Source: Morinoia aosen (lineage: Eukaryota; Arthropoda; Malacostraca; Amphipoda; Talitridae). From it: a DNA stretch of 64,000 nucleotides. Shown piece after piece: positions 53,728-64,000 of this stretch (its first letter is position 1; each line of letters starts with the position of its first letter). The stretch is taken from NCBI GenBank assembly GCA_030386875.1, contig CM059575.1:41446859-41510858 (forward strand), written 5' to 3'. The notes beneath the pieces are model-generated. The model was given only the letters and a program-made list of their open reading frames with translations, was not told the origin of the DNA and did no database searches. The translations under genes were made by a program, and so were the position numbers.

Positions 53728-56700
53728 ATGGAGGTGATGGCAGTAGAGGAAATCAGGTTCATCCAGTGGAATCTGCCAGGAATGTCGACTTCGAAAGAAG
53801 ACTTAATCAACCTCATTGATACATACAAGCCAGCGGTGATAGGTGTTCAAGAGACATTCTACGGAAATGAGTTTGTGTCGCCAATACAGGGATACAATGG
53901 TCTCTGCAAGCAGGGCCACTACAATCATAGATACCATGGAGGAGTAGCTCTGTATATACACTCGTCAATACCGACTCGAGAAATTGAACTCCATTCGCCA
54001 GCCCAAATTATAGCAGCAAGAGTGTGTCTTGGTAACTACAAAGTTATTACAGTAGCCTCTATATACCTGCCACCAAGAGCAGACATAAACCTCGAAGAAC
54101 TGCTGGATACTATTGAAGCAATGCCAAAACCTGTCATCCTGATGGGAGATTTCAATGCCCATCATAGCGATTGGGGAACAAAACCATTACCGTAGAGGAC
54201 GATCGATACAAAATTTTATTTCAAAAGGCAACTTCAACTTAATCAATGACAACTCAGCAACCTATATTTCAGGAACAGCAATTGACCTTACCCTAACCTC
54301 CCCTGACCTTACGCCGGACATAAAATTTGCTGTACTCCCTTCAGTTTTAAGCAGCGACCACTTCCCGATTGCGCTAACTTTATCAGTGCGACAGGCTGAC
54401 GGACGTGTTGAGGCAGAGGGGTGGAACTTCAGAAAGGGCAACTGGAGGCGATATCGAGAATATGAATCGTGGAAAGATGTCCAGGAACTGCAGATTTCAG
54501 ATGATCCAGAAACAGCATTAGTCGAGCTTTACAGGAGGTTTAATAGCGCTGCTAATAGGTGGGTTCCGAAGCATAAAAAAGACAGTATTACGCAAAGCCA
54601 TGGTGGACAAAGGACTGCAAGGTCGTCTGGCGAGAAAGGGAAAAATGCTATAGGATGTATAAGAGAACGGGACTGGTGGTAGATAAAGTGAAGTGGAAAA
54701 GAGCGAGAGCAACAGCAATGAGGACTTTCAGAGAAACAGAACAGCGCAGCTGGAGAGAATATGTCTCTGCGCTAAACACCAACACGCCGAGCATCTGCGT
54801 TTGGGAAAGGGTGAACAGAATCAGAGTAGAAGCAAAGAGACAGATAAGAATGCTTAGCGAAGGAGGAGTACAATTTTCATCTCTGGAGGCCATCACGGAA
54901 AAACTTGCCGAGACTTTCAAAACCATATCCAGTGACAGTAACTACGCATATCAATTTTTACAACACAAGCAAATAATTGAATAGATTTCGATAGACTTCA
55001 CGAGCAACAGCGAAGAACCGTATAACGCACCTTTCACCATGCAAGAGTTGTCATCCGCCATCAAAAGCAACAAGATCACGGCACCTGGACCGGACAACAT
55101 CAGTAACCTTATGATCAAGAACATGCCGACCAATGCCCGCCAATACCTGCTAAAAATATACAACATGTTATGGACTTCCGAATACGTGTATCAGCCGTGT
55201 AAACGAGCTATAGTTATCCTTATATCAAAACCCGGCAAGGACCATTCTAACCCTATCATATACAAACCTATCTGGTTAACCAGTTGTTTATGCAAAACTT
55301 ATGAAATAATGATCAACAAACGAGTAATGAAACACCTTGAAAACAATAAACTCCTATCCAATGTACAATGTGGCTTTAGAAGACATCGAGAAACAGTAGA
55401 CCATCTTGTCCGGCTAGATACATACATATAACAATCTTTGGCTAATAACAAGTTTGTCATGGCGGTGTTTTTTGACCTAGAGAAGGCCTATGATATGACG
55501 TGGCGCTACGGCATAATGAGAGATTTGGCAGAAGCTGGTTTGAGGGGCCGATTGCCGAAGTTCGCTAAAGAATTTCTCAGTAATCGAACATTTCAAGTCA
55601 GAATAGGAGAAGAAATGTCCTCACCAAAAGATCTAGCCACGGGAACGCCACAAGGAAGCACCCTCAGTGTCACCTCACCCTCTTTGCAAATAAAATAAAC
55701 TCATTGGCCGAAGAAAACCCTACCGTAGTGTTCAGCTCATTATTCGTGGACGATCTCCTCATCGCATTTGCAGACTTCGACAGAACTAAACTACAAACCA
55801 CTCTACAGTCAACCATAGATAAAGTCACTCAATGGGCCATGAAAAATGGATCAAAATTCCTCTCAACGAAGACTACGACAATGCAATTTTATAAAGGGAC
55901 CGAGCCAGCAATCATCCCAACATTACGACTGGAAGGAAAACCAATACCAACTGTCGAAAGCAATAAATTTCTTGGACTTTACTGGGATAGAAAACTAACC
56001 TGGGTAACACACATTCATCAGACGAGATTTAAATGTAGAAATGATTTAAACCTTATGAAATCGGTATCAGCCTTTACTTGGGGAGCAGACCAAGAAATTC
56101 TATTGAAACTATACATATCCCTCATCCGTCCAAAAATTGACTATGGGAGCATCGTGTACGGCTCTGCCAGTGCAGCGGCGCTGAAGGAACTCGATGTCGT
56201 CGCGAACGAAGCATCAGTGCAGGTGCTTTCAAGTCGACGCCTATAGTAAATCTCCACATCATCTGCAATGAACCAACATTAGAGTTGTGTAGAAAAGACC
56301 TACTACTCCGATATTTCTTCAAGCTCAAGTGCCACACTCTCAATCTGGCGTACAGTTGTGTCAATAATACTGATCTTGAATTGTTTTTCACATGCCGTAA
56401 ATTCACGTCGCAACCAGTTCCCCAGAGGATACGCAGAACTATTAACAAGTATAACATTCCTACACAGCCTACATAGACAGGTCAAAGACCTACACTGTCT
56501 GTGACCTACACGGACAGGTCAAAGTCACCGACAGGAGTTGGAGCAGCAGCCGTGATGGGCAGTGTCTTCAGAAGTGTTTCTCTCCCTGTCGTGGCAAGCG
56601 TAATGACTGCCGAACTTCATGCCATCAAACTCGCCCTCAATATCATAAAAGAAACGCAATCCCAGAATTTCGTCATATGCAGCGACTCAATGAGCGCTAT

Positions 56701-57306
56701 ACAATCAATCGACAATTATACAGAAAATAATCATCTGCTAAGAAAAATAATGCTGGAGATGCATCAGATTATCAAGAACGGGAAAAATATTACTCTCAGT
56801 TGGGTTCCAGCCCACGTAGACATAGAGAATGAGCGTGCAGATCTGGCGGCAAAGGAAGCGGCAGGAAGACCTGCCGAACTTGAGCTGATACCTTACAGCG
56901 ACTGGTTCCCGGTGATTAGGATAGGAGAAGGACGTATGAAATATTGAATCTAGAGTGGCAACAGGAACGAGGAGACATGAGACCTATAAAGACCTGCCCT
57001 GGAAGATGGAAGAAGAGTGACAGCAAATTGACCTGACAAGAAGAGGTTGTCATCAACAGGCTACGACTGATGCATACCGCACTAACACATAGTTATCTCA
57101 ATGATCCGGAGACCCTTAGACAGCGACCCATCTGCGGTTGGTGTGGAGTAGAGATTCTTACTGTAAAATATATCATCGAGGAATGTACCGCGCTGCAGCA
57201 GACAAGAGAGCGAGTTTTCAGATCGGGAGTCGGAGGGAACGTTGATGCAAATAATTTCTTGCGTGACGGAGGACCAACCAGTAAAGTGCTGGAGTTTGTG
57301 AATTAA
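53728..57306 (+). pseudogene. Element B ORF2: endonuclease, reverse transcriptase, RNase H
   Basis: Endonuclease (53746-54390): RFIQWNLPGM, VIGVQETF, ILMGDFNAHHSDWG, IDLTLTSPD, SSDHFPIALTL. Reverse transcriptase (about 55039-56240): APGPDNISNLMIKNMP, VFFDLEKAYDMTWR (motif A), GTPQGSTLS (motif B), SLFVDDLLIAF (motif C, catalytic pair intact), NKFLGLYWDRKLTW. RNase H (56501-56947): TYTDRSKSPTGVGAA, AELHAIKLAL, CSDSMSAIQSI, WVPAHVDIENERADLAAKEA. C-terminus (57070-57306): MHTALTHSYL with PICGWCGVEIL. Frames change near 54185, 54640, 55690, 56250 and 56960, with in-frame stops near 54984 and 55431. The RNase H TDGS motif reads TDRS. Confidence 0.88.
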
Positions 57307-57643
57307 GATGTGATAATTGTTAACAGGTCTCAAGAATATTATTAGGCACCCTGAAAAGATCTATAGCTTGCATTGGTTGTGATGAGGTGGTACAGATGAT
57401 ACTTGATTATATTGCCTCGAATGCGATACTGTACGAGAAGAAGAAGAAGAGCAAGAGCCAGTGTGCTGGGAGGGACGTTACTGATGATATCCTTGCGAAG
57501 TTGTAATATAACCACAAATTCCTCTTTGGTAAAATTACCAAAGCGACAACTAAATAGTCTTTGACTGAAGTTGTCGTTAACTGAGTTTATTATTATTATT
57601 ATTAATGCGTGGAAGAGACGCATTTCTCTTGTAAGAGAATATA

Positions 57644-59207
57644 CGCTCCTGATCAAAAGTTTAAGACCACTTGAAAATTTAGAAAAATGCCAACTTTTCA
57701 GTAATAAATGATTAAATGAATTCAACTAGGGATCGGTAATTACTAAAGGTAAAAGGTGAGAAAGACAAAACAGAACAATTGCAACAATTTATTAAGAAAT
57801 CAACACTTTTAATGAATAATGACTTTTTCAGTTGATCAAAATGATAAGACCACATACACATACAAAAATCATAGAAAATCTTTCTTCAACGACGACGAGG
57901 TGAGCAAACATTGAACTTAGTAATGAGTACTGCCTCCATTCTTGTTAATGACCTCAAAAATTCTTCGTGGCATTCTAGAAACGAGAGTTTCCATGAGGGC
58001 TCGAGGAATGTTGTCCCAGCTCCTGAAAATGGCAGAAAGAAGTTCGTTTACTGACGCAAATTGTTTACCATTTCCATAAACATCTCTCGCCATCCACCCC
58101 CAAACATTTTCTATTGGGTTTAAGTCCGGCGAACATGCTGGATGACGTAAAACAGTGACCCCATTTTCTTGAAAGAAAGTCGTAGTCTGGCGGGCGGTGT
58201 GGACTGCTGCATTATCTTGCTGAAAAATCCATCCATCATCACACAGACGAGGACCCTTTTGCTGACAAAGATGATCTTTGCAGCATTCCGACGTAACCAG
58301 CAGCTGTTTGACGACCCTGCACCTCGTGAAGCTCCATGGTTCCTCTGTAGGAAAATGCGCCCCATACCATAACGGAGCCTCCACCACTATGGCGCGTAGA
58401 AAACATTCCAGGAGGGATTTCTTTGTCATGCCTGTACCGTTGGAAGCCATCAGGGCCATCCATATTGAATTTTTTCTCATCAGAAAACAAAACTTGAGAC
58501 CACTTCTCAACGTCCCACGTTTGTTGCTCATGAGCAAACCGTAAACGGGCCACTTTGTGACGTTGAAGCAACCGAGGACCTTGTAGACGCTTTTTGTTCT
58601 TCATGCCGTTTTGTCGTAAGTGCCGCTTGATCGTTACTGCACTGCAATCAGCATCTGTGAGGGCCTTAATTTGCTTAGAAGACCGTCCTCTGTATTGAGA
58701 AACCACCCGTTTTATTCTCCTACCCAATGCAGGTGAAATTTTTTTCGGTCTACCACTAGATTTTGCTGTTCCATAATTCTCTGGGTCCTTTAGGAAGTTG
58801 CAAATTCCAGTTTTACTGTGGTGAATCTCAGCTGCGATTGCGCGTTGCGACAAGCCTTGCTTATGCAGTTCGACAATTTGACCACGTTCAAATTCGGAAA
58901 GTTTGCTTGCTTTGGGCATGGTGAAACGTTTACGCTATCAGTGCTAACATGTAACTAATCTAAAATACCGGAAATTACCCTTAAACTAAACTTTTTTTAC
59001 CATGGTCTTATAATCATGATCAACTGAAAGTCATTATTCATTAAAAATGTTGATTTCTTAATAAATTGTTACAATGTTATTTTTTTCCTTTTCACCTTGT
59101 ACCTTTAGGAATAACCGATCCCTAGTTGAATGCATTTAATTATGTTTCACTGAAAAGTTGGCATTTTTCTAAATTTTCGAGTAGTCTTAAACTTTTGATC
59201 AGGAGTG
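57644..59207 (-). mobile_element. Tc1-superfamily transposon with long IR/DR-type ends
   Basis: 1,564 bp between TA dinucleotides (57642-57643 and 59208-59209). Terminal inverted repeats of about 208 bp (57644-57851, 59001-59207) are roughly 85-90% alike. Each arm carries an outer tgatcaaaagtttaagacc and an inner tgatcaaaatgataagacc (degraded in the right arm), a direct repeat within the inverted repeat as in IR/DR Tc1 elements. It encodes one transposase on the minus strand. Confidence 0.92.
57917..58919 (-). pseudogene. Tc1-like (DD34E) transposase, one visible frameshift
   Basis: Starts [20 protein letters not shown] at 58919. Paired helix-turn-helix domain (residues 1-110, GRPKKIS linker), then [20 protein letters not shown] (first Asp), [15 protein letters not shown], and after the break WIFQQDNAAVHTARQTTTFF (second Asp) and SPDLNPIENVWGWMARDVYG (catalytic Glu, 34 residues from the Asp). 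Ends RIFEVINKNGGSTHY with a stop next to 57917. The frame changes once near 58255, at an AAAAGGG run; otherwise the length (about 334 residues) and all catalytic residues are kept. Confidence 0.9.
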
Positions 59208-59209
59208 TA

Positions 59210-62154
59210 ATACGTTTTGTGTTAGCGATATCGAGGGTTATTTTATTAGCTTTAAAGCCACATTGAAACCTTTTGCAGCTCGTTATTCATACTCTCCGCT
59301 ATTAAAATTGGATTTTCATTAAGAAGAGCCGTAGAAAGCGAAATTTTATCTGTAGGGCAGAAATTTCACTTACGCTATGATTTGGCAATTAAGAGGTCGT
59401 ATTTCAATACCGTTCATGGCAAAATTACAGGCCTAGAATGTTCTATTGATGTTGACCGAGTTCAGTGTTGGGTGAAAAATTAAAATCGAGTGTTGGCGAA
59501 GGTCCTTCATTGTCTCATAATGCAAAAACGTTCAAAATGAGCAAAAAGGACAGCTTAGTACAACAATCCATAAAACTTTCTCTCAAAATTTTTTCCGACG
59601 GAAAGTAGTTCTACGTTCTTCTCCGAAGACACTAATTTGTTGAAATTTCGAAATTATGTCCAAAAAGTTCCGCAATTGACACCTTCTCCCGTCTCAACTA
59701 CCTATGGCTCAATGCCGTTAAAACCAATGCCACCATCAGTTAAGTGAAATACAAGAAACTCCCGTCAATAAGGTCAGCGGGCGCGAACGCGATACTGCGC
59801 GAGGAAAAAGTTGTGTTAATTAAAATCAATAGATGGCTAAACAAACGCAACATCATTATCGTATGCTGGATAATGCTAAAAGTTTTCCATGGGCATTTCA
59901 CGATTTCAATATTCCTCTAACCTAAAAATGCTGCCACATAAGAAGTGGTTCTAGAATAAACCTTCTAGCCGGAGAGAAGTTCAAGTGTTAAGTTAATATA
60001 ATGAAAGTCTGGCCACTAATAAATACCCGACTATTTCAGGACTTTAATTCATTTCATAACGGAGGAATTTTCGCTTCATTAAAGTGACTTTCGTCAACAT
60101 CTAAATCGACTAGAAGAGAATTAAGCAGCTGTGCTTCCTAAATTTTAGGATTTTCAATGATCTTCATTAAAGTTGACGTTTATTGAGGAAGAAACCATAC
60201 ATTAGGTTTTTATTCTAATGCCTGAATTTTAATCGTAGGCAGACCCCAAAAGAAGTGTCAAAATCACATGCATATATAGACCCCTAAAATAATAAAAAGA
60301 AATGAATCACACTGGGCCACAGTAACGAAATCAACAAAGCATAGTAAAGAGAATAAATGAAGAAACTTAACACCGGCACCTCATAACCTCTCCAGACTGA
60401 CTCAATATCATTATCACCTCTCTTCAGACCATGCCTAAGCCGACAGCTCTGAAAATTCAACGTACGTTGCGTTCGACGAGATTCGACCAAATGGGTCACA
60501 ATTTCAAACAGTAATTCCTAAAGCATAAAATTCGCTTCTTCGGATTTTTCTTAGTCTAGCCTTGTAAAGTATATACTAGTAATAATAGGGAAACCCAATT
60601 AGAATATGAACTGCTTAACATGGTCCTTCTTTATTCAATACATCTAACCGAAGCGTGAATCCTTTAAAACGAACTTAAGACGAGAAACACCTTCAAAATA
60701 GTTTCGTTCAGTGTTCCGTAGGTATCCTTAGTAGAAGCGTAGGTATCAATATTACTTCAGCGGCAAGATCTATTCTTTGGGTTTATGGTGATAAAACCGA
60801 CAGTAGAAGTTTTAGGAGGTGGCGTTCTCTTTCTGAAGTGAAGATTTATGCTTCAAAAGCGTGCCGAAGGAAGACGTCCTTAACGAACTACATTCCGATG
60901 TGTTGGAAGCTATCTCAGAAAATCCCACCATTGTCACTGTGAAGCTTGAAGTTCAAACTAGTGTCGCTAATTTTTCTGAAAGTCTCTTCAACGCGGTTTG
61001 GCTTAAATACAAGAAATTTACCCATTAATTCACTAGCATCGAATTTAGTTACAAAAAATAATTTGTCATTGGTATTTCATAAATTTTGGCCCCAAACCAG
61101 AAGCCGCGCTAAATGCATTAACAAGTTCACAAGGCTCTAAATTATTGAAAATCGAAACATTAAATGATAGGAGGCCGTAACATTAAATGAGATCAAAATT
61201 AGGCCGGCGCTGAGTACTCTGAAAAACTTTCAGTTGCCACGGCAGCTTGATGAAAATGGTTCAGGTTACGCTCAATAACTCAGTTATTTTATAAAGTTTA
61301 AGAACCGAGTTATCTTCTTGAATGCCACGTTTGAGAGCTGAATTCAAAAGGTTCCAGACATTAAAAGAAATTAAGATATATTTTTACCCATATCTTCAAT
61401 TTAAACTTCCATTCTAATGGAAAAAATGACTTTCCTTCTGTTGACTTATTACCCAACTTTCCATAGACCACGAAAACGAAGATGTAGCCTTAATCAATGA
61501 ATGTCAGGTAAATTTTAGATCGATACAATTGAAAGATCCTGATTGGTTAACTGCATCAAGGAGCAGTAGTAAACTTGTACACCATGGCGACGACTAAAAC
61601 TCGTAGTTTACAACTGCACAAAAAGCTATCAAAGTGATTTAGTACTTAAAGTATTGTCGAATATATTTTAATTAATGCAACACTTTAACCTTATCTCTAA
61701 ATTTGACAGTTATGCTGTGTCTGAATATAGCTTTAACTTGTGCAGTGAGGTTGAGTCTATACATTGTCTGTGCAGTGACGGAATTTAGTATGACATGATT
61801 GGTGTGCCGAGCTTTGTTTTCTACGAAAGCGATAATAACCGCTATTCTTAGAGGTGATGGAAATTCTCATACTTCCAGAAATCTAAATAAATCTTAATAT
61901 GACAAATAGTCGTCTACTATAAAGGTTTGGGCTGATAATTGTGTACCATGCATGACGCTCGATGTGATTAAGGTGTTTATGAGGCGAGAAATTTACGTAT
62001 CGTAAGATGTTTAATTAAGCAAACATTAAGCTGAGCCACTCGACCCAATTTGAATCGAAAATAGATTTCTGAGAAACACCGTAGCTACTATGGTTACTCT
62101 GAACTCTAGCAAGCTCTGTCGTTGCCCAAAATACTTTATAAGGGAAATTAGGAA
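59210..62154. other. Intergenic, unassigned
   Basis: AT-rich sequence with only short, overlapping open frames. No gene, transposon motif or repeat was recognised. Confidence 0.5.
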
Positions 62155-62184
62155 GAAAAGTATGAATTATAATTCATACTTTTC
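62155..62184. repeat. 30-bp perfect palindrome
   Basis: gaaaagtatgaatta followed directly by its complement taattcatacttttc, no loop. It abuts the larger hairpin that follows. Confidence 0.9.
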
Positions 62185-62317
62185 CTGTAATTTAAATTGG
62201 AAATATTAAGAATATTCGCTTCGTCGATATATTCATATATTCGGTAATAATTATTAACGAGTATATGAATGTATAAACGAGGCGAATATTTTTAACATTT
62301 CCAATTCAAATTACAGG
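62184..62317. mobile_element. 134-bp hairpin (MITE-like)
   Basis: cctgtaatttaaattggaaa at the left is inverted at the right (tttccaattcaaattacagg). The arms extend about 55 bp through aatattcgcttcg and tatattcat, with scattered mismatches. Probably a small foldback element. Confidence 0.75.
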
Positions 62318-63343
62318 CACACCTTCAAATTCGCCATTTTAGCTGACCAACAATATTTGATGCAGCTGACGAAAGTTGTGAGAGGTAACTAGAGAAAACT
62401 TTTTATTCACGGGGACTATGCTATTTTTTATGTGTACCGTTCGTATGATTAACGTGAATAATCATAGTTTCTAGCATGGGATACACAGGAAAGGTTATAA
62501 CTGATAATGCTTTATTCATGAGAAAATACAGATAAACTATAAATTCGTAAAGCAACAGATGCGTTGCATAACGTACTGCGAAAAGAAAGTGTAAAGAATT
62601 TATATATTATTGTTGAAGCTTACTAATATTTCAAAATATGTTTACATATATTTAATGTGTGTGCATAAAGTTTACTGAAAACAATATGAAGGTAAAGATC
62701 TGGTTCCTGGTTAAAGTCAATGAGTTTTAAACTACAGCATTGTCCAAGACTGCGCATCAAAAGGCGGCGTAATTCATCTTATGTAATAATTTTATAGAGC
62801 ATCAGTGTTTCATTTTCTTATTCCTGTCCTAAAATGTTCTTGTTAGACTTGCATGGGAATTTTTCGTTTCCTACGCTCGTGAATATATTATGACAACACT
62901 ATTTAGGTAGTTAACTTCTCGTTTGTCCCAGCTACATCGCAAATGTTGTGTTTGGTATTGTACAATAATCCTTCTCATATCTGAGACTCCGGTGAACTCT
63001 TTTGTGCCAGTATCATTAGCGTAGGAAATATCATAAGCTTTGTGTTATGGTGAACTATTTTATTCTTTCGAGATCGTTAGTTGGCATACTAGATGATACG
63101 TAAGAATGAAAAAATTGTTCCGACTGTCGACCTCACAGCCCTACCCACAGAATAATTTAAATCTGCCCATCTTACTTTCAACATTAATCCCTCTTATCAA
63201 TAGCTCCTATGCTCGTACGCACGCATTTGAATAATTCGTATGCACTAACGAGGATATTTTCGATATTGCGTCACTAGGATTATGTTTTCTTAGTCACTTC
63301 TATTTATATGTATTGTCAAAATCAGATTTAACGGAACGAATGG
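62318..63343. other. Intergenic, unassigned
   Basis: Nothing recognised. Confidence 0.5.
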
Positions 63344-63645
63344 AACGTATTTTTTCGCGCTTTTCTCTCACTCATTTGTTTCGACAATTGCCATAGGTAT
63401 TACGATCCCATGTGTGAATATCAGCTAAGGATCTTATTGTTAAGATATATGAATCCATTTTTTCGTGCTTTCCTCTAAATTATTTGTTTCGACAATTGAC
63501 ACAGGTATTATGTTTCTCATGTGAGAAAATCGATTAGGATCTCAATGTTAAAATATTTGAACGCATTTTTTCGTGTTTTTCTCTCAATAAGTGGTTCTCG
63601 ACAATTGCCAGTATCAACTAAGGATCTTAATGTTAGGATGTTTTA
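63344..63645. repeat. 108-bp tandem repeat, about 2.8 copies
   Basis: Units start at 63344, 63452 and 63560, each with cattttttcgtg-like, tttcgacaattg and aaggatct phrases. Copies are roughly 80% alike, so this is an older minisatellite or a satellite fragment. Confidence 0.85.
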
Positions 63646-64000
63646 AAGCTCAATGTTATATATATTAAATGTAGCAACTTTATTGGAAATTAAGTGTTTT
63701 TTTCTTTCTTTCCAATTTATCATAGTAAAAAATCTCAATTTGTCATCAGAATAGATGGACCTACCCATTAGTCGTTTGTAAAACTCAAGTGATATCGAGT
63801 GGCCGGTCATCGTTCGAACATATGCGTGGGTTAGTAAAAAACCTTTGTCAGTGTTGAAAAGCTAAATTTATATCCGGGGGACTGAGCTTAAGATATACTT
63901 GGACAGTAAAACGTGCTTCTATTTCATTAAAAAGTTAATTTTTTTAAGTGCTTATTGAATTTTTAACAAGTCTGTTGAATAAAAAAAAATCAATTATTTA

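Larger units (their letters stand above)
52436..57600 (+). mobile_element. I-like non-LTR retrotransposon B, nearly full length
   Basis: Order is ORF1 (RNA-binding plus three zinc knuckles), ORF2 endonuclease, reverse transcriptase, RNase H and C-terminal Cys motif, as in the I superfamily (RNase H separates it from classical Jockey). The 3' untranslated part includes short gaa runs and a (tta)n tract at 57580-57597; the exact 3' end is unclear. About eight frame breaks or stops are spread over ORF1 and ORF2, so the copy is dead but recent enough that every domain reads clearly. Confidence 0.85.

Overview
This window is eukaryotic and almost certainly from an arthropod, most likely an insect with a moderately large, AT-rich genome. 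It contains one host gene with short phase-matched exons and long introns, no operon-like gene packing, and many animal-type transposons (mariner/maT, Tc1, hAT, a CACTG-ended element, non-LTR retrotransposons and one LTR element). No rRNA, tRNA or CRISPR array could be supported.

Region 1 to about 40 kb, plus strand: a single SLC22-type organic cation/anion transporter gene of the major facilitator superfamily. I could place ten coding exons between 1414 and 39892. All join with canonical GT/AG sites and compatible phases, giving a 497-residue open reading frame that starts in the first extracellular loop. The start codon and first membrane helix must lie upstream of the window. The ninth exon has a stop codon that overlaps a strong splice donor, so two C-termini (457 or 497 residues) look possible, each with its own candidate poly(A) signal.

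The introns hold repeats. They include mariner relics (6.7-8.1, 8.9-9.5, 17.3-17.9 and 33.6-33.9 kb), a 673-bp hAT element with an 8-bp target duplication (18.3-19.0 kb) and a Tc1 relic (30.8-31.3 kb). The largest is a three-layer nest at 20.4-27.4 kb: a DD37D (maT-like) mariner split by a CACTG-ended element, itself split by a gene-free LTR element with two 1,236-bp LTRs.

Region 40 to 64 kb: I see no host gene. A Tc1 fragment lies at 42.3 kb. A hAT element (44175-45556) contains a non-LTR retrotransposon 3' fragment, and a second non-LTR fragment is antisense at 47.5-47.8 kb. The block 48.2-57.6 kb holds two related I-like non-LTR retrotransposons. The first is 5' only; its ORF1 is split by a 1.6-kb insertion, and two inverted copies of an unknown 0.5-0.7-kb repeat lie in and beside it. 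The second is nearly full length (ORF1, endonuclease, reverse transcriptase, RNase H) but broken about eight times. At 57644-59207 is a Tc1-superfamily transposon with about 208-bp IR/DR-type inverted repeats and one visible frame break. The last 5 kb holds only a hairpin cluster (62.2 kb) and a 108-bp tandem repeat (63.3 kb).

All calls are from reading the sequence. No database search was run, so family names rest on recognised motifs.
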